Part shown: positions 36,101 to 47,249 of the stretch, piece after piece | How the letters are laid out: every line of letters begins with the position of its first letter | Numbering within the stretch: the first letter of the stretch is position 1 | Source: Malurus cyaneus samueli | Taxonomy: Eukaryota > Chordata > Aves > Passeriformes > Maluridae | Length of the DNA stretch: 64,000 nt | Assembly: GCA_009741485.1 (NCBI GenBank) | Contig: CM019230.1 | Coordinates: forward strand, 3,746,619 to 3,810,618 | Reading direction: 5' to 3' | Notes under the pieces: generated by a model | Told to the model about the DNA's origin: nothing | Seen by the model: only the letters and a program-made list of their open reading frames with translations | Database searches by the model: none | Position numbers and translations under genes: made by a program

Positions 36101-36600
36101 ATTTTGGGGGGATGCTAATGCAGTGATCCATTCTGGAGATCCAATGCTTTCAATTCAACACACAACATGCAAGTCCTGCGTCCTGCTCCCAGAATGTGCC
36201 AGAAGGAGCCAGGACTGAGACTACCTAAGCCACTTAGAGGACCTGGACATCCGTCCCCCCTTATGTTAAAACGGATGTTAAGTTTCTAAATCCATCAGTC
36301 TCCCTCAGCAGGGATTAATCCCACAAAGGCTCCTTCCTCCCTGGCGCATGCCTTGGAACGGAAAAGCAGCACTCACTTGTCACCGGGCAGGAAGAGGCCA
36401 CCGAGCACCCCGTCCTTGTCCTCGCTCCGACAGACGTCCGAGGCCTCCGAGCTCTGGGCACTCTCGATGGCACTGTCCATGTCAGACTCATGGTGAACCT
36501 CCTGCTGTGCCAGAGTCATGGCGTCCTCATCAGGAAACAGCTCCAACTCGCTGTAGGCACTTTCGCTGTCCAAGTAGGCACAGTCCTGGATTTCACCGCC
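24081..36600 (-). CDS. RAB11FIP4: Rab11 family-interacting protein 4, 12 coding exons, 5' end missing
   Basis: Class II Rab11 effector that links Rab11 and Arf GTPases on recycling endosomes and acts in membrane delivery, including cytokinesis (family knowledge; relative of Drosophila Nuf). Twelve exons join in phase into 523 residues. In order: an acidic Ser/Glu-rich linker (1-138), a Cys segment with CSQCCKK (about 157-163), then coiled coil (about 229-485), then the C-terminal Rab11-binding domain with YMDKIILAILDHNPSILEIK. Phrases such as TSLISNEEQFEDYGEGDDVD, GSTEDLFRDSIDSCDNDITE and DTSLRLKDEMDLYKRMMDKL match the FIP4 family. The human protein is about 637 residues as I recall. The missing 110-120 residues are the EF-hand N-terminus, which I cannot find in the window. 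RAB11FIP3 is the alternative, but linkage to mir-193a favours FIP4. The coding sequence has no frameshift or internal stop. Confidence 0.94.
25656..25799 (-). CDS. RAB11FIP4: RAB11FIP4 coding exon E11
   Basis: 144 bp, phase 0 at both ends; acceptor TTAAATAG|GAGAAT, donor GATGAG|GTAATG. It encodes ENQKLRDQNDDLNGQILSLS, LYEAKNLFATQTKAQSLAAE and IDSASRDE, the helix leading into the Rab11-binding domain. Confidence 0.97.
26137..26295 (-). CDS. RAB11FIP4: RAB11FIP4 coding exon E10 (coiled coil)
   Basis: 159 bp, phase 0 at both ends; acceptor GCCCACAG|CTCATC, donor AAGCAG|GTGAGC. It encodes LIEDLRKELEHLQLYKLECE, then an RPGRGRSSSSSLSEF break rich in Gly/Ser (a likely hinge in the coiled coil), then a helical REVEMEHEIKRLKQ. 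Confidence 0.97.
26752..26889 (-). CDS. RAB11FIP4: RAB11FIP4 coding exon E9 (coiled coil)
   Basis: 138 bp, phase 0 at both ends; acceptor TTGTTCCAG|GAGAGA, donor CAGGAG|GTAGGT. It encodes ERQRMSDRLEDTSLRLKDEM and DLYKRMMDKLRQNRLEF and onward to REATQE. This is among the most conserved parts of the family. Confidence 0.97.
27138..27219 (-). CDS. RAB11FIP4: RAB11FIP4 coding exon E8 (coiled coil)
   Basis: 82 bp; acceptor AACACAG|GGTTCAG, donor GATGAG|GTAACA. It encodes VQQLEEENGDLKTTVTRLKS and QTERLDE. One leading base completes Arg; it ends in phase 0. Confidence 0.95.
27754..27894 (-). CDS. RAB11FIP4: RAB11FIP4 coding exon E7 (coiled coil)
   Basis: 141 bp; acceptor TTTCCTCAG|AGTTCA, donor ACAAG|GTAATA. 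It encodes VHELEELLKDQETSAEQTLE and on through HREAYSKYEKEKGTEIELLN. Continuous charged heptad repeats with no helix-breaking proline. Confidence 0.96.
28448..28551 (-). CDS. RAB11FIP4: RAB11FIP4 coding exon E6 (coiled-coil start)
   Basis: 104 bp; acceptor CCATGCAG|GTAACA, donor CACAG|GTAACA. It encodes VTYLEKKVTELENDSLTNGD and LKSKLKQENTQLVH plus two bases of Arg. Leucine heptads begin here. The exon's first bases GTAACA themselves look like a 5' splice site. Confidence 0.96.
28957..29056 (-). CDS. RAB11FIP4: RAB11FIP4 coding exon E5
   Basis: 100 bp; acceptor CTTTCAG|GCAGCT, donor AAAAG|GTGAGA. It encodes QLFHNSNFSSSNGSTEDLFR followed by DSIDSCDNDITEK, a Ser/Asp-rich hinge that enters the coiled coil. 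It begins with one base completing Arg and ends in phase 0. Confidence 0.96.
29912..29947 (-). CDS. RAB11FIP4: RAB11FIP4 micro-exon E4
   Basis: 36 bp; acceptor CATGTAG|CCCTAACAG and donor GGAAG|GTAAGG. It encodes (S)PNRKISSTAFG(R). A second acceptor CTAACAG|GAAAAT lies 9 bp further in and would give a 27-bp exon with the frame kept, replacing S-P-N-R by R. The longer form matches human FIP4 (ANSPNRKISS), so I chose it. Confidence 0.92.
31342..31476 (-). CDS. RAB11FIP4: RAB11FIP4 coding exon E3 (Cys segment)
   Basis: 135 bp; acceptor CAAACAG|TGCTGG, donor AACAG|GTAAGC. It encodes AGQTPRKMRHVYNSELLDVY, CSQCCKKINLLNDLEARL and KNLKAN. The CxxCC cluster might bind metal or form a structural turn before the coiled coil; that is inference. 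The split Ser codons at both ends agree with E2 and E4. Confidence 0.96.
32987..33178 (-). CDS. RAB11FIP4: RAB11FIP4 coding exon E2
   Basis: 192 bp; acceptor TTGTTTCAG|GTCAAG and an unusual donor TCCAG|GTTGCT, the weakest donor in the gene. It encodes SSPHNPSAASDLSTYSTASL and the following LISNEEQFEDYGEGDDVD, ending GSSVSS plus two bases of Ser. Length is a multiple of 3 with the same phase at both ends, so skipping it would keep the frame. Confidence 0.95.
35081..35144. repeat. 22-bp tandem repeat, about 3 copies
   Basis: Units start at 35081, 35103 and 35125 with GTAAATCTCTCTA(T/C)TGCCCA. The third has one change (GTAAAGC) and a truncated end. It lies in the intron between E1 and E2. Confidence 0.93.
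36377..36600 (-). CDS. RAB11FIP4: RAB11FIP4 coding exon E1 (first in window)
   Basis: 224 bp; acceptor TTGTGCCAG|GGCGGT and donor GACAA|GTGAGT. It starts in phase 0 and encodes GGEIQDCAYLDSESAYSELE and onward to GGLFLPGD, then two bases of a Lys codon. It is the acidic linker just after the EF-hand part. In human FIP4 the same point also follows a Gln codon (..EQ|GSEV), so the preceding exon should end in phase 0. Internal Met codons at residues 28 (DAMTL) and 41 could start a shorter isoform. Confidence 0.93.
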
Positions 36601-39600
36601 CTGGCACAAGGAAAATTGGGAGTCAATTTGGATCATGCCTTAAGGCAGTTTAGCAGATACAGAAAAAGCAATAACTCATTCCCTGGATGCCCTGGTAAAC
36701 AAGAGTGATACTGAATAAAAGCCAAGAAACAAGAAGTTGACCTGCTTTACAAAGCCACCTCCTGCAAGCCAGTGAAGCAGCCTGCACCTTCCAGAGGGAC
36801 TCAAGCACTGTCTGACTTCACAGGAGAGAAAAACACAACACACGACCATAATTTGCAATCAATTTACCCTAATTTACTAACAAAATGCACTTGAAGTGAT
36901 AAATATCCTCGAAGTTTTATTAAAAAATTAGGCATATTTTGAGATGGTAATACGTGAGTCACCAAGAGTTAGTCCTTTGATTAATATTATAGATTAAACA
37001 CAAGCAAAATGGATAAGCCTTACAGTTTACTCTGTCTTTGAGAATGAACAAAAATTTGTAAGGTGAAAAAAGAGTTAGCAAGTGTTAAATTTTTTAGGGT
37101 AAATCTTGGTGATAATCACAGATATAAGAGAGCAGGAGGAAAAGCAAGCAAAATCATCTGTTCTGGAACCACATGTCTTGATTAAGTATCAACTAAAATA
37201 AGACATCATTCTCATTAGTGTAACTTTGCTCTTGCTGTTTGTCCTTTCCCTCCCCTTCCTGCCCCACGAATACTAAGAATAACCAAGACAAGCTGGGTTC
37301 TATTTTCTTGTCCCTGAGGCACAAATAAAAATACTTAATTGAAAAAATTAAGGCTAAGATTTTACTCCGTCCTTTGATAAGCAGCCACACAATGCTGCTT
37401 TGACTATTTCCATCCAACATGACACAAATAACTCAGAGCTCCAGAGCAAGTCCTGACTCAGAGCTCCACTCCGAAGCTCACCTGGAAGCTCCACAGGCAG
37501 CCTGACCATTGAGCTACTGGCTCAAACCTCCTTTTGCAAAACCAAATTTTGTGATGACACAAACTGGCTTTTCCACTTCAACAGGAGAAGAGTCAGGCAA
37601 AAGCTGCAGCTTTTTAAGACTTGCAAAAGAGAAACTCCTGTTAGAAATGCCACTCTCACCATCCACCTTTTTCCTGAAATACCAATTGATATAACTGTGA
37701 AATATCCTAGCATATGGAGGCTGAAGCAATTCCAAACAAGCCCACCTGCTCAAACCTCATTAACTAATGAATACCCAGCAGCAAAAGGACAGCACTGCCT
37801 GCTGTGTTTGAATCTCCAGGTGCAAGACTCAGAGCAGACACGGGATGCTTTTCTAGGTGAGATTTCAACAGGTATTCCAGACGAACAAGTAATGTCAGTG
37901 AGACACTTGGCACTATTCAAAAAGCCTTTTCCCACTTTTCTGTGTCAGCTTTATCATGCCTGAAACATTCCCAAGGTATTGCTCCAAGAGATGTCTCCAA
38001 GGATTTATCCTTGGTCTATGCCATGCAGTATTTATTGAAGCCACGCTGCCTCATGCAATCAAATTTATAGCTCTGAGCCACAGCCCTTCATCCCTAGGGA
38101 GATGAGACGGTGGTTTGGCAGGTCAGACAGCAGCCCAAGAACCTGCCCCAGCCCTGCCTTAGCCCCGGGTTCCTCAGCACTTCTCACTCGCACCTTGCAC
38201 CCTCCCAAATCGAGCAAGGACAATGCCACTGTTGCTCTTTGCAAAGTACCTTGTGATCTACAATCAAGTCCTTTTTAGTAGGTGTTGAAAAGCTACAGAT
38301 TGTAAAGAGCAATTACAATGTTTCAGAAGTACCCAGAAGTGTTTGTTTATCTAACATTTCCCCGAACTTTCCTCCCCCACGCTGAGCCCCACAGGCACAG
38401 ACCTCTCATTTTCTTAACAAGTTTATTGCAATAATGCCTGCCTGCTATTATGGAATTGCACCAGCTGGTAAAAGACTGATCCAGGAGGGAAAGAGAGGGG
38501 CATGGAGTACACAGTGGATCCCCGAAGCTCCCAATTAGCGCGTCTTTCTCAGAGGTCTTGGAGAAGTCTCCGCTTAAGCAAGTTTTTATAGCAGGAAAAT
38601 CTCACTGGTATTAAACAAATTAACACAAGAAAATAAAGGTCATGAAGATCACGAAAGACTCCCTTTTTGCTCCCTGTAGGTAACACCACACATTTGCTTT
38701 TTCCAATAACAGCAGCTGAGGTGCTCTTTGAAGAGTCCATCAGCAATTAAATGTGCAGTGTCATCTCCACAGGCTGAGGGCTCACTTCTCCTCCCCGCCA
38801 CTTTCTGACACCCATCACACGTTTACCTGTATGGGACTGCTGATCTGCACCTACAGCACACCCTGCACTGCCCCCAGCCTGCTCCGTGACAGCGATTCTT
38901 TTCCAGAGTGTAATTGCTCTGTTCCTGCACTTTTAAACCTCATGGAAAGAAAAAAAAGGAATAAAATCCTCCAAAGTAGTGAGTTTTTGGAGGTGATGAC
39001 TCCTCATAAGCCTCAACTCCTGCTTCACAGCTTCTGAAATGCCCGGCTGCAAGATTTGGAACTCCTCCAGGAAGCAGCTCTTCCTTTCTGCTGATCCCAT
39101 CCTGGAGCAGTGGGGAGCTCAGGGACCGATGGCAATGCATAAATGGAGAACAGGGCCGGCCAAGCTCCTTGGAGAAGCTCCCCCTCAGCTGCTCCTCACA
39201 GAGGGAGAGCACATGGCACATCCCAGGCTGCCAGGGCTCCTCTTCACCAGCCTGGCCCGACCCCCCTGCCCGATGCAAACAAAGCGGATGCTCAGGAAGT
39301 GCATCTCTTCTGAGCACATGGCAGCCAAAGCTCACACTGAAGACTTCAGCCCTTTCACAGCCAGCAGCACCACCACCACCCCTGCCAGGAGCAGGAGGGC
39401 TCAGCTCCAGCAGCTCCAGAAGCTGCCAATTCATGCGTTTAAGTGCTCAAGGTCCACCTCCAATCGGTGCTAACACAATCTCAGCAGATGTACAGCGGCC
39501 AGGACCAGCCACAGACACTGTGATCCAGCCTGCAGACCTGCTCTGTGTGGGTAGGAATGTACTCCACCACTGAACTTTGAGAGTTTTGGGATATAGAATC

Positions 39601-39997
39601 CCTACACCCCTGAGAATACAATATTCCAGGCACATGGGGTACCTCTCGTGCAGTTCCTGTAAAGCATGGAACTTGGATGGTGAAACCAGCCTTAAGAGTA
39701 ATTGTGACAATCACACATTTAATTAAATTTTTCCTTCTGCGGCCTAAATAACCAGTAGGAGAACACAAACAAAGCACCTTTAAAACAACTAATACAGGTT
39801 AAGTAAGCTATTATAAGACAACAGAGTTGGGGCACATCGCTAGTAAACAATATACAGGCATCCACACCCTACTGACTAAAGCTGTAAGTTATTTGAAGCT
39901 GCAATTGTTCAGTGATCGTGGTTTCTCACAGAACCATACTTTCAATGATGACACCTAGCACAAGCTGCTTACAGACCACACCTACGAAATTAAACCG

Positions 39998-40033
39998 GAA
40001 AAGAAAAAGAGAAGAGAGAAAAGAAAAAGAAGG
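39998..40033. repeat. GA-rich purine tract
   Basis: A plus-strand run almost entirely of A and G (AAAAGAAAAAGAGAAGAGAG and similar), 36 bp. Confidence 0.85.
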
Positions 40034-40069
40034 CTGATTGCACACATTAACCTCTCAAATTATTCCTTC

Positions 40070-40143
40070 CTAGTTTAGATGTCTGCAGATTTCCAGGTAC
40101 CAAATTCTAGTTTAGATGTCTGCAGATTTCCAGGTACCAAATT
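40070..40143. repeat. Perfect 37-bp tandem duplication
   Basis: Two identical 37-bp units, each beginning CTAGTTTAGATGTCTGCAG and ending GGTACCAAATT. The absence of differences implies a recent duplication or an assembly collapse or expansion. Confidence 0.95.
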
Positions 40144-41760
40144 AAAGGCTGCAAGAACAAGTGGTATTCAGGTAGCCTTAAGAGAGGTAACTTGAGATTA
40201 AGGAGAGTTTTAGAAGTGTAAAGATGAATAGACGCTTCTAGTCTGAGTCATTTGTTTCCAGTGCACATGTCATTAGCAGAAACCAGCAAGAGAATGAGGT
40301 TCTGACGACTTGAATATGAATCACTGGGGTTGTCATTCTATTAAGGCAGCTCCCTTCTTTGTTGGCTGAGTCAAAAGAGATAAAGCTGCTGCTTATGAAC
40401 TTGGAAGATTCTCATAAAAAGAAAACCCAACCCTGAACGTTAAAATACCACCAACACAACATAGCTGGGGGTAGCTTTAAAGCCCTAAGTGCTTTGCACT
40501 TTATCTAATCGGATGCTCAAGATAACTCCAAGTGCTTCACAGGCAGCCGGCCAGACGCTTGTATAGCAACTGTTGAATATTCAGCAACAGTTTGCTCTAT
40601 AGAAGCACCTGCTGCCCACAGATCCAGGGCCACTTCACAGAAACTAATGAATTCCCTTCCTCGAAAGAGGCGATTGTGTGGCTGCATTGAAGGCAGATGA
40701 GTAAGCCCAGCCTGCCTTTGCAGCAGCCACCCCAAACAGAAGCAGGAGCCAGAAGACAGCGATTCCCATGGATTCCTTCTGATCCTTGTGGGGCAGGAAA
40801 GCAGTGTCAGCATTAGGTGGGTATGGGAATACAGCTCTGCCTTGCCCTGCAGTGACCTGGCTGGGCTTTCCCAGGTTGGAAGCAATCCCAAGATATGCAT
40901 ATAAAGCAGCTGAAAGCCAGAAACTTGGCTGACAGACAGGCTACATGACATGCCTGCATCAATACATTCACGCTGAAGAGCAAGCCTCGTTAAAATTCAC
41001 TGCCATCACAGCCAGATCACCAGCACCCCTGACATTTAGACAGCCTCACAGTATGCCGGAGGAGACAGGGAAGAAAAGAGGATCCGAGTATCCCACCATT
41101 GTGCAATTTGATTAGTAAGAGCTGGACCCATCATACACAACCAGAACCAAGCAATGCCACATGCAGATCAGCCATGGCATTTCCCTCACCAGGATCATGC
41201 CCCTCTGACAAGCTGAATCTGCTGTGGGACAGATGCAGGTCTGACTCCCTGCACCCTCCCCAACCCCTTTTTTCCCACTGAAAGCACAAGGAAAGTCACC
41301 TCACCACAACTGGCAGGGAAGAGGTGCCATGTGGAGGTGTGCCAGGCTTGGTCTCAGATGAAAGTTGCTTACTGTTGCACTCCATCATAAGAGAAAATCC
41401 AGGCTCTCTCATCTTTATTTAAGCAGCCACTGCATCGGAAGGCAAGGATTCTCTTAATTACCGACTGACAAAGAAGGGTGTGAAGCATTTCTCACTAATG
41501 TGTTTTAGAAACAGTCACTCCTCTCCAAACATTTGCATATTTACACCAAGGGCACTATGAACATTTTTTTAAAGCACAGGTTTTCCCCTGCATATTTCCT
41601 TTACTTTTCAGTTGTCAGGCAGAGGTGGGGAGATGTTGAGCAACCCTTTGATCTGATGGGAACAGGAAGAACTACGGAATAGGAAAATGTAGAAGAACTG
41701 AGACCACAAGTGTGCATCTGTGCCCGTGATGTGAGCGAGCTCTCGCCCACGGCCGGCTCC

Positions 41761-41826
41761 CTCTCCCCCACATCTTTCTCTCTCTCACCCACATCTTTCT
41801 CTCTCTCATCCACATCTTTCTCTCTT
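41761..41826. repeat. 21-bp pyrimidine-rich tandem repeat, about 3 copies
   Basis: The phrase CCACATCTTTCTCTCTC occurs three times at 21-bp spacing with small changes, giving a strongly CT-rich plus strand. The periodic open frames seen on both strands come from the 7-codon period. Confidence 0.92.
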
Positions 41827-44800
41827 GCCCAGGCTGCTGTGGCCGTGCACAGGGCAGAGCAGTTGCTCACAGGCCGGCTGATGGAGGAGGGAGGAAGTCA
41901 CAGAAACTGCCTCTATCTCCTGCCACAGAACACGGAAGAACACCGAGTCTCCCCACATAACTGGGAGAATAAAATCTCTCAGAGCTCAAGATCAGCGTGC
42001 AGAGCACTGTTATTTTATTAAGCTGTTCAAATAAGAAGTTATTCTAGGGCCACAAGTTAGTTTGTTCAATGCAATAGCTTCCTGTGATTGTTTGGTTACT
42101 CAAATCTAATATTTGAAGCTCAGTTTAAAGCAAAGCTTCACACGTTGCTGTGGGTACTGCGAGTTCTAGGGGCAAGATTATTCCTAAGATCCAGATATGG
42201 GATGGAGTGCTGGACAGCATCCTGGAAAGGCCGTGCAGAGTCCCCAGAGAGAGGGCAGCCGGTGCTGCAGGGCACTGCCAGCCTCCCTCCCTCCCCTGTG
42301 CGGGTAACATCCGTGTCTCATACAATGGTGCAATTCAAGGACAACAGGTTTGCACTGCAAGACCGAGCCTCAGCTTCTGCGCTGTTCCTGCTGAACCACC
42401 CGAGCACAGGGCACAGGGGTTCTGAAAGGCTGCTTTGTGCTCTGGCTGGGAAGTTCAAAGTGACACGGTGCCTTTTCCAAGGCAGAGGAGAAAGGCCGGG
42501 AGCAGCCTGGAGCCAGCCAGGGAACGGCAGGAGTCAGGAGTGTTTACACTCTGCTACCTGTCACTTTAATTGGCCATAATGGACATGCCAGACCTCATCA
42601 TATGCAGGGTCCAGATCCAAGCACTCCTTTTCACAGGTCATTGTTTATGCTCTGAAAGTTTTTACATTAAAAGGTTTTAGCAGACTGCTAATTTGATCCT
42701 CTAAAGAAAGTTTTCAAAAAAAAGCTCTTCCCTTTACTTTGAAGTCGTGTCCCATCACTCCCTGAGCTGCTTCCCACCACTGGATTATCATGCACTCCTC
42801 AGCCATCACTGGAGGCTCAGCAAAGCAAGGAACATCCCTTGGCAGACAAAAACCATCCTAATCTGCAGTGTTAGGAACAAGAGTATGTTACCTTCAGCAC
42901 GGATAGGGCTGGGACATCAACCACAGAGTTCAGAGTTAAACCCACCACATTGTTTGCACCTTGTTCCAACATTGCTTAAGGCACTTTTAGCCCTGAACTG
43001 CAGGATAGTTTCCATTTTCCTTCACACATACGGAAAAAGAGGTGCAAAGTGGCACATGCTGGCACGCCATGAGCATGTCACACCCATAACTCAGGAAACT
43101 CAAGGTGTCCACTCCAGTAGGAGCAGAAAGGAGACCAAATTACATTTCTAGAGTGACTGTGCAAGCTGCCAGACCTCTGCAGAGTGATACCATGGGCCTT
43201 CCCACACACTGAACTGCTGGGACAGCTCACAGCAGGTGCCACCCTGCCACCCCCTCCTCCAGGACAGGGCACCCAGGTCAGGCAGCTGTATGTTGAAATG
43301 AGCTCTGGGAAACTCAGCATCACCTTCGTGGTGTGTGTGGGAGTTCTGCAGACCTTGGCTTATAAAAGCTGGTATACAACTAAAAAAAATATTCATATTT
43401 GCCTAAAAAGATCCGCAGAGCAGATAATAAATGTGACATAATTAACCCTCTTGAGAAGCCTTTGCCTTGAGATGAGACAATCTCATTCTATTTTTAAGTC
43501 AGAACAGCATAACAAGGAGGGAGGACAGAAAACGTCAAACTCTTCCCAGGGTTTGCTGCTTGGGACTGCAGCTCAGTCCCTGCTGGAGCTGCCAGCAGGG
43601 CCAGTGAGAGCAGCTCTGGCACACCGAGGGCAGCAGCACCCACCACTGCCTTGGCAAGGACACTTGGTGACAAAACTGAGCCCTGGGTGCTGTCCTGGGT
43701 GCCCTGGACAGATGTCACAGCATTCCCCACAGAGCAAACACAGAGCTAGAGCTTATGGTCAAAGGCACCCCAAAGACCCCCCAGTACAGAGCAGGACAGA
43801 GGAACGGTCACATTACGTGATTTTGAAGCAACATTACAACTGAACACCGACTCTGTGACAAAGGGAGCTGGAGGCCGCTTTCAAAACATGTCTTTATGCC
43901 TAAAGCAGAGTTCAGCACTCACTTCTCAATTCAGACCCCCAATTAATCAACTCTAAGGTACAAGATGCTCCTTGCCGCTGCTGTTTGCTGCCTTGAGCTC
44001 ACACCAACATGTTTTCCTTGACAAGCCTCAAGGTCACCGTTTGGGGACTCAACAAATAACAAAATTCTTGCATCACACTTGCCCTCGGGTGCTACAGGCA
44101 CATGGGTGAAGAGTTCCCTGAGCTGATTTAGTGCTGCCCCAGCTCCTGGGTGAGGAGGAGGAGGCACCTCCAGAGCACCATTAGGCACAAACAGCGTGAA
44201 GAACAGGAAGAAGCTGTCCCAGGCAGGAACAGTTCTGCCAATGTTTAAGCTAATTATTTACAGGAACACTGGTCAAACTCCCTTCCCCCAAGGATTTTGG
44301 AAACTATAATTTTTGCATTTATTTTCTATACTACTGCAAGCCTGGTCTCCCAGCAAACACCAGGAAATAAACCCATTTAAAGAAAAAAAAAAAAGGGTTT
44401 TACTTCACAAATCATACTTCTGTCTTGCCACCCACCCGGGTTGGATTACACTGCAGTCTCCAGCAGGGAGGGATGCTTGGGGAATGGGAGCAATTTCAGA
44501 CCCCAAGAGGTAGAGAAACATCTTGAGTTTCTCCAACACAGTAAGAAATCCAGCCATGCCTGATGATGAGTAGTTTACGTTGGCAAGCAGAGGGAAAGCA
44601 TTAAGGATGTGGCTTTGCTGTAGTTTATACAGAAACACTTCCCAGAGCTCGTTGGTTACTCTGAATGCAGACAAGCCTAAAAGGTAATTTACTTCATGTT
44701 TAAGAAATACTGAAGTATTTGAAGAGCTTCTCATTAGGAGGAGAAAGGAGCTGCAGGACCTTGGCTGCTCTTCAGCTGGTGGCTGGGTAAACCACAGGTT

Positions 44801-47249
44801 AAGGCATTTCTGCTGCAGGAATAACTGGAATTGCAGCCTTTACCCAGCAAGATCACAAGCACTGATTTTTAAAAACTTTTAGTCCCCCCATCTATTTATA
44901 AAAGACATTTTATTTCTTTTTAAACAAAGACTCTCACATACCTGTTCTATCACTTTCTTACAGTGAAGTGAAAGCTCTTAAATGCAGAGGGGCAAGAGCA
45001 TCATCGAGCTCCACACATGACAAACGTGAAGAACCCACTGATCATAAACCTTGGCTTGACCAACAGGCTGGGGTGGTTTTTTTTTTCATTTATACAGTAA
45101 AATACACATAGGCAGGAGATATTTCTACCCTTGAACCACACAGACAAAGCAGATGGGGACCAAGTAGAAATAATTTATAACATTAGGTTGCACACTGCAA
45201 AAACACAATTCAAAGCAGAGCCATCTGCAGAGACCCCCTACAACTAAGCAGCAGTATTAGCTGCAACTGTGCCCAAAGCACTGCTTTATCTTGTCAGGAA
45301 GCACTTAGAGAGCCTGTCCTGTGTCTGGTGCAGCAATCAACCTAAATAACTAAAGAAAGAACAAAAGGAATGACATTATCGTGCTGCAATTCGGAATTTA
45401 AGGGGTCAGCTACCCAAACAAGGTGAGCATATATTGAGAATATCAATATTTGGATAATGGTTAATTCAGCAGCAGCCCATTATTACTTTGTAAGCATTTA
45501 AATATTTCCATAGGACACTGCTTTTAAAAGAAAAAATTACAATCAAGCTATGCTTGACACATGTAACAACACTGGTTAATCAATAACTGGAGCAAAGCAA
45601 TTCCATTCCCCTGCTATTTTGGCATGGGAAGTGTTTTGTTTTGCAGGCTTTGAACATGGCAAAGATTCCCCAACCACCCTGATGGTAGGAGCCCTGTCAA
45701 GGCAACCACAGCTGACAAACATCTGCACATCAGGTGGCTTCTGGGAGACTTGCTGCTGTTTGCAGTAATTCTTCAAATAACATACTTAAAAGAAGCCCAT
45801 TAAAAGAGGTTTTTAAACTGCTCTGAGGCTGCCACATCTCACATTGGGTACAATTCAAGCTCCTTTCAGTTTGGGCAGACACTGCCAAGCAGCCAATAGA
45901 AATCCCACCCTCCTTCTGTGCCCAGTTGTAAGAACAACATTACACACTATTTCACATATTTGGTGTTGACACCAAGTTATTCCCCACCTCCCCCAAAAAT
46001 CAGAAGGGTCACAGGCAGAAAAATAACTTTTGTTGGGAAAGGGTAATTGAGTCCCACCACTGGAGCAATCCCCCTATTCACACGTCATCTGAATGGAATA
46101 AAACAATTTTCAACAGAAGCAGTTATGATAGCATAGCAAAAGGGTTCAAAATAATCCGAAATTATACTGGTGTAAGGGCCTGGATACAGGTACCATGGAG
46201 TTCATGTTTAGGGAATCAACTTCTGAAATGGGTTCAGGATATTCTCCCATCTGTGCCTCTTCCTTACCTAAATCGATAAATCAGCTGAATTACATGAAAA
46301 TAAATCCTTCTCTCTGTCCCCAAAGCCACCAACCCCACAAATCTGCCACAAGCAATGAAAACACTGCTACTACCAAAGCAGCAACATGAAACTACCACCT
46401 CAAAACCAGCAGCAGCACAGCCCAGAGCAAGGAGGGGTTTGCCTGCCCCGCGATCTCTAACCACACGTCACTTCTGCCTAACAGAAAAGCACAGTTGCCC
46501 TTCTCCATTTCAGGGACACACAAACAACTCCAGGCCAGGAACTGCTCACATCTACAAGCTCTCTGCTGTGAGCTGTTTTTGTACCAAACTGCCAAACACA
46601 TCTCACACAGGCCCATCAGGGGCACAACCACTTCACCGACCGCATCAGGGCAATGCTGGTCCCACACTGGGGCGACAGGCAGCATCTGTAGTTCGGCACA
46701 GGCTGTCGTGACAGACACACACTAACCACAAATCATTTTTTTCTGCCTATGTCACCAGCATCCTGGAGCCAGCAAATGCATTCAGAACCACATTTGGGTA
46801 TTAAAAACATTCAACAATAAGTAATGGCAATCCAAACACATCGCCAGTGCCACAGAAAATAATTACAGAGCAAGCACCCTGCTTGCATTCATCCTTAAAA
46901 TGTACTTTTCTTTTGCCTCTTCCCCTTTCAAAGGTTTAAATCCCAGATATGTGGGCATCTCCAGGTTACAGAGCTGAGTGTTATATGAGGTTCAGCTATG
47001 CAGGAAGGCACCCCCTTCTTCCCCAACACCCCCATTTCACTCCACACAGCTGCTGACAGACACATACGGTTTTGAATTTTCCTATAAGAGTATCCCCTGC
47101 TCACTTTCCATAGGGAGTCCAACCTTCCAGCATACATAACTCCGAATCGAAAATCCCCTCCTTTAGCAAACAAGAAAAAAATCCCAGCAGGGTTTCGCTC
47201 CACCTGCAATTTCCTGCGTTTCACGAAAACACCGATACCGCAGCAAAAA

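Larger units (their letters stand above)
24198..36376 (-). other. RAB11FIP4: Introns of RAB11FIP4 between E1 and E12
   Basis: Intron lengths in transcript order are 3198, 1510, 1394, 855, 405, 553, 534, 248, 456, 337 and 1458 bp. All begin with GT and end with AG. They hold no recognised gene, RNA or large transposable element. The largest, at 33179-36376, contains the 22-bp triplicate at 35081-35144. Confidence 0.85.

Noticed and set aside
24081..36600. Identification as RAB11FIP3 instead of RAB11FIP4.
   Set aside because: The two share the C-terminal region, but the linker (LISNEEQFEDYGEGDDVD, GSTEDLFRDS) and the linkage to mir-193a, not mir-193b, fit FIP4 better. Not excluded absolutely.
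41601..42021. Periodic open frames with EREKDVG-type or LSPTSFS-type repeats.
   Set aside because: They arise from the 21-bp (7-codon) pyrimidine-rich tandem repeat.
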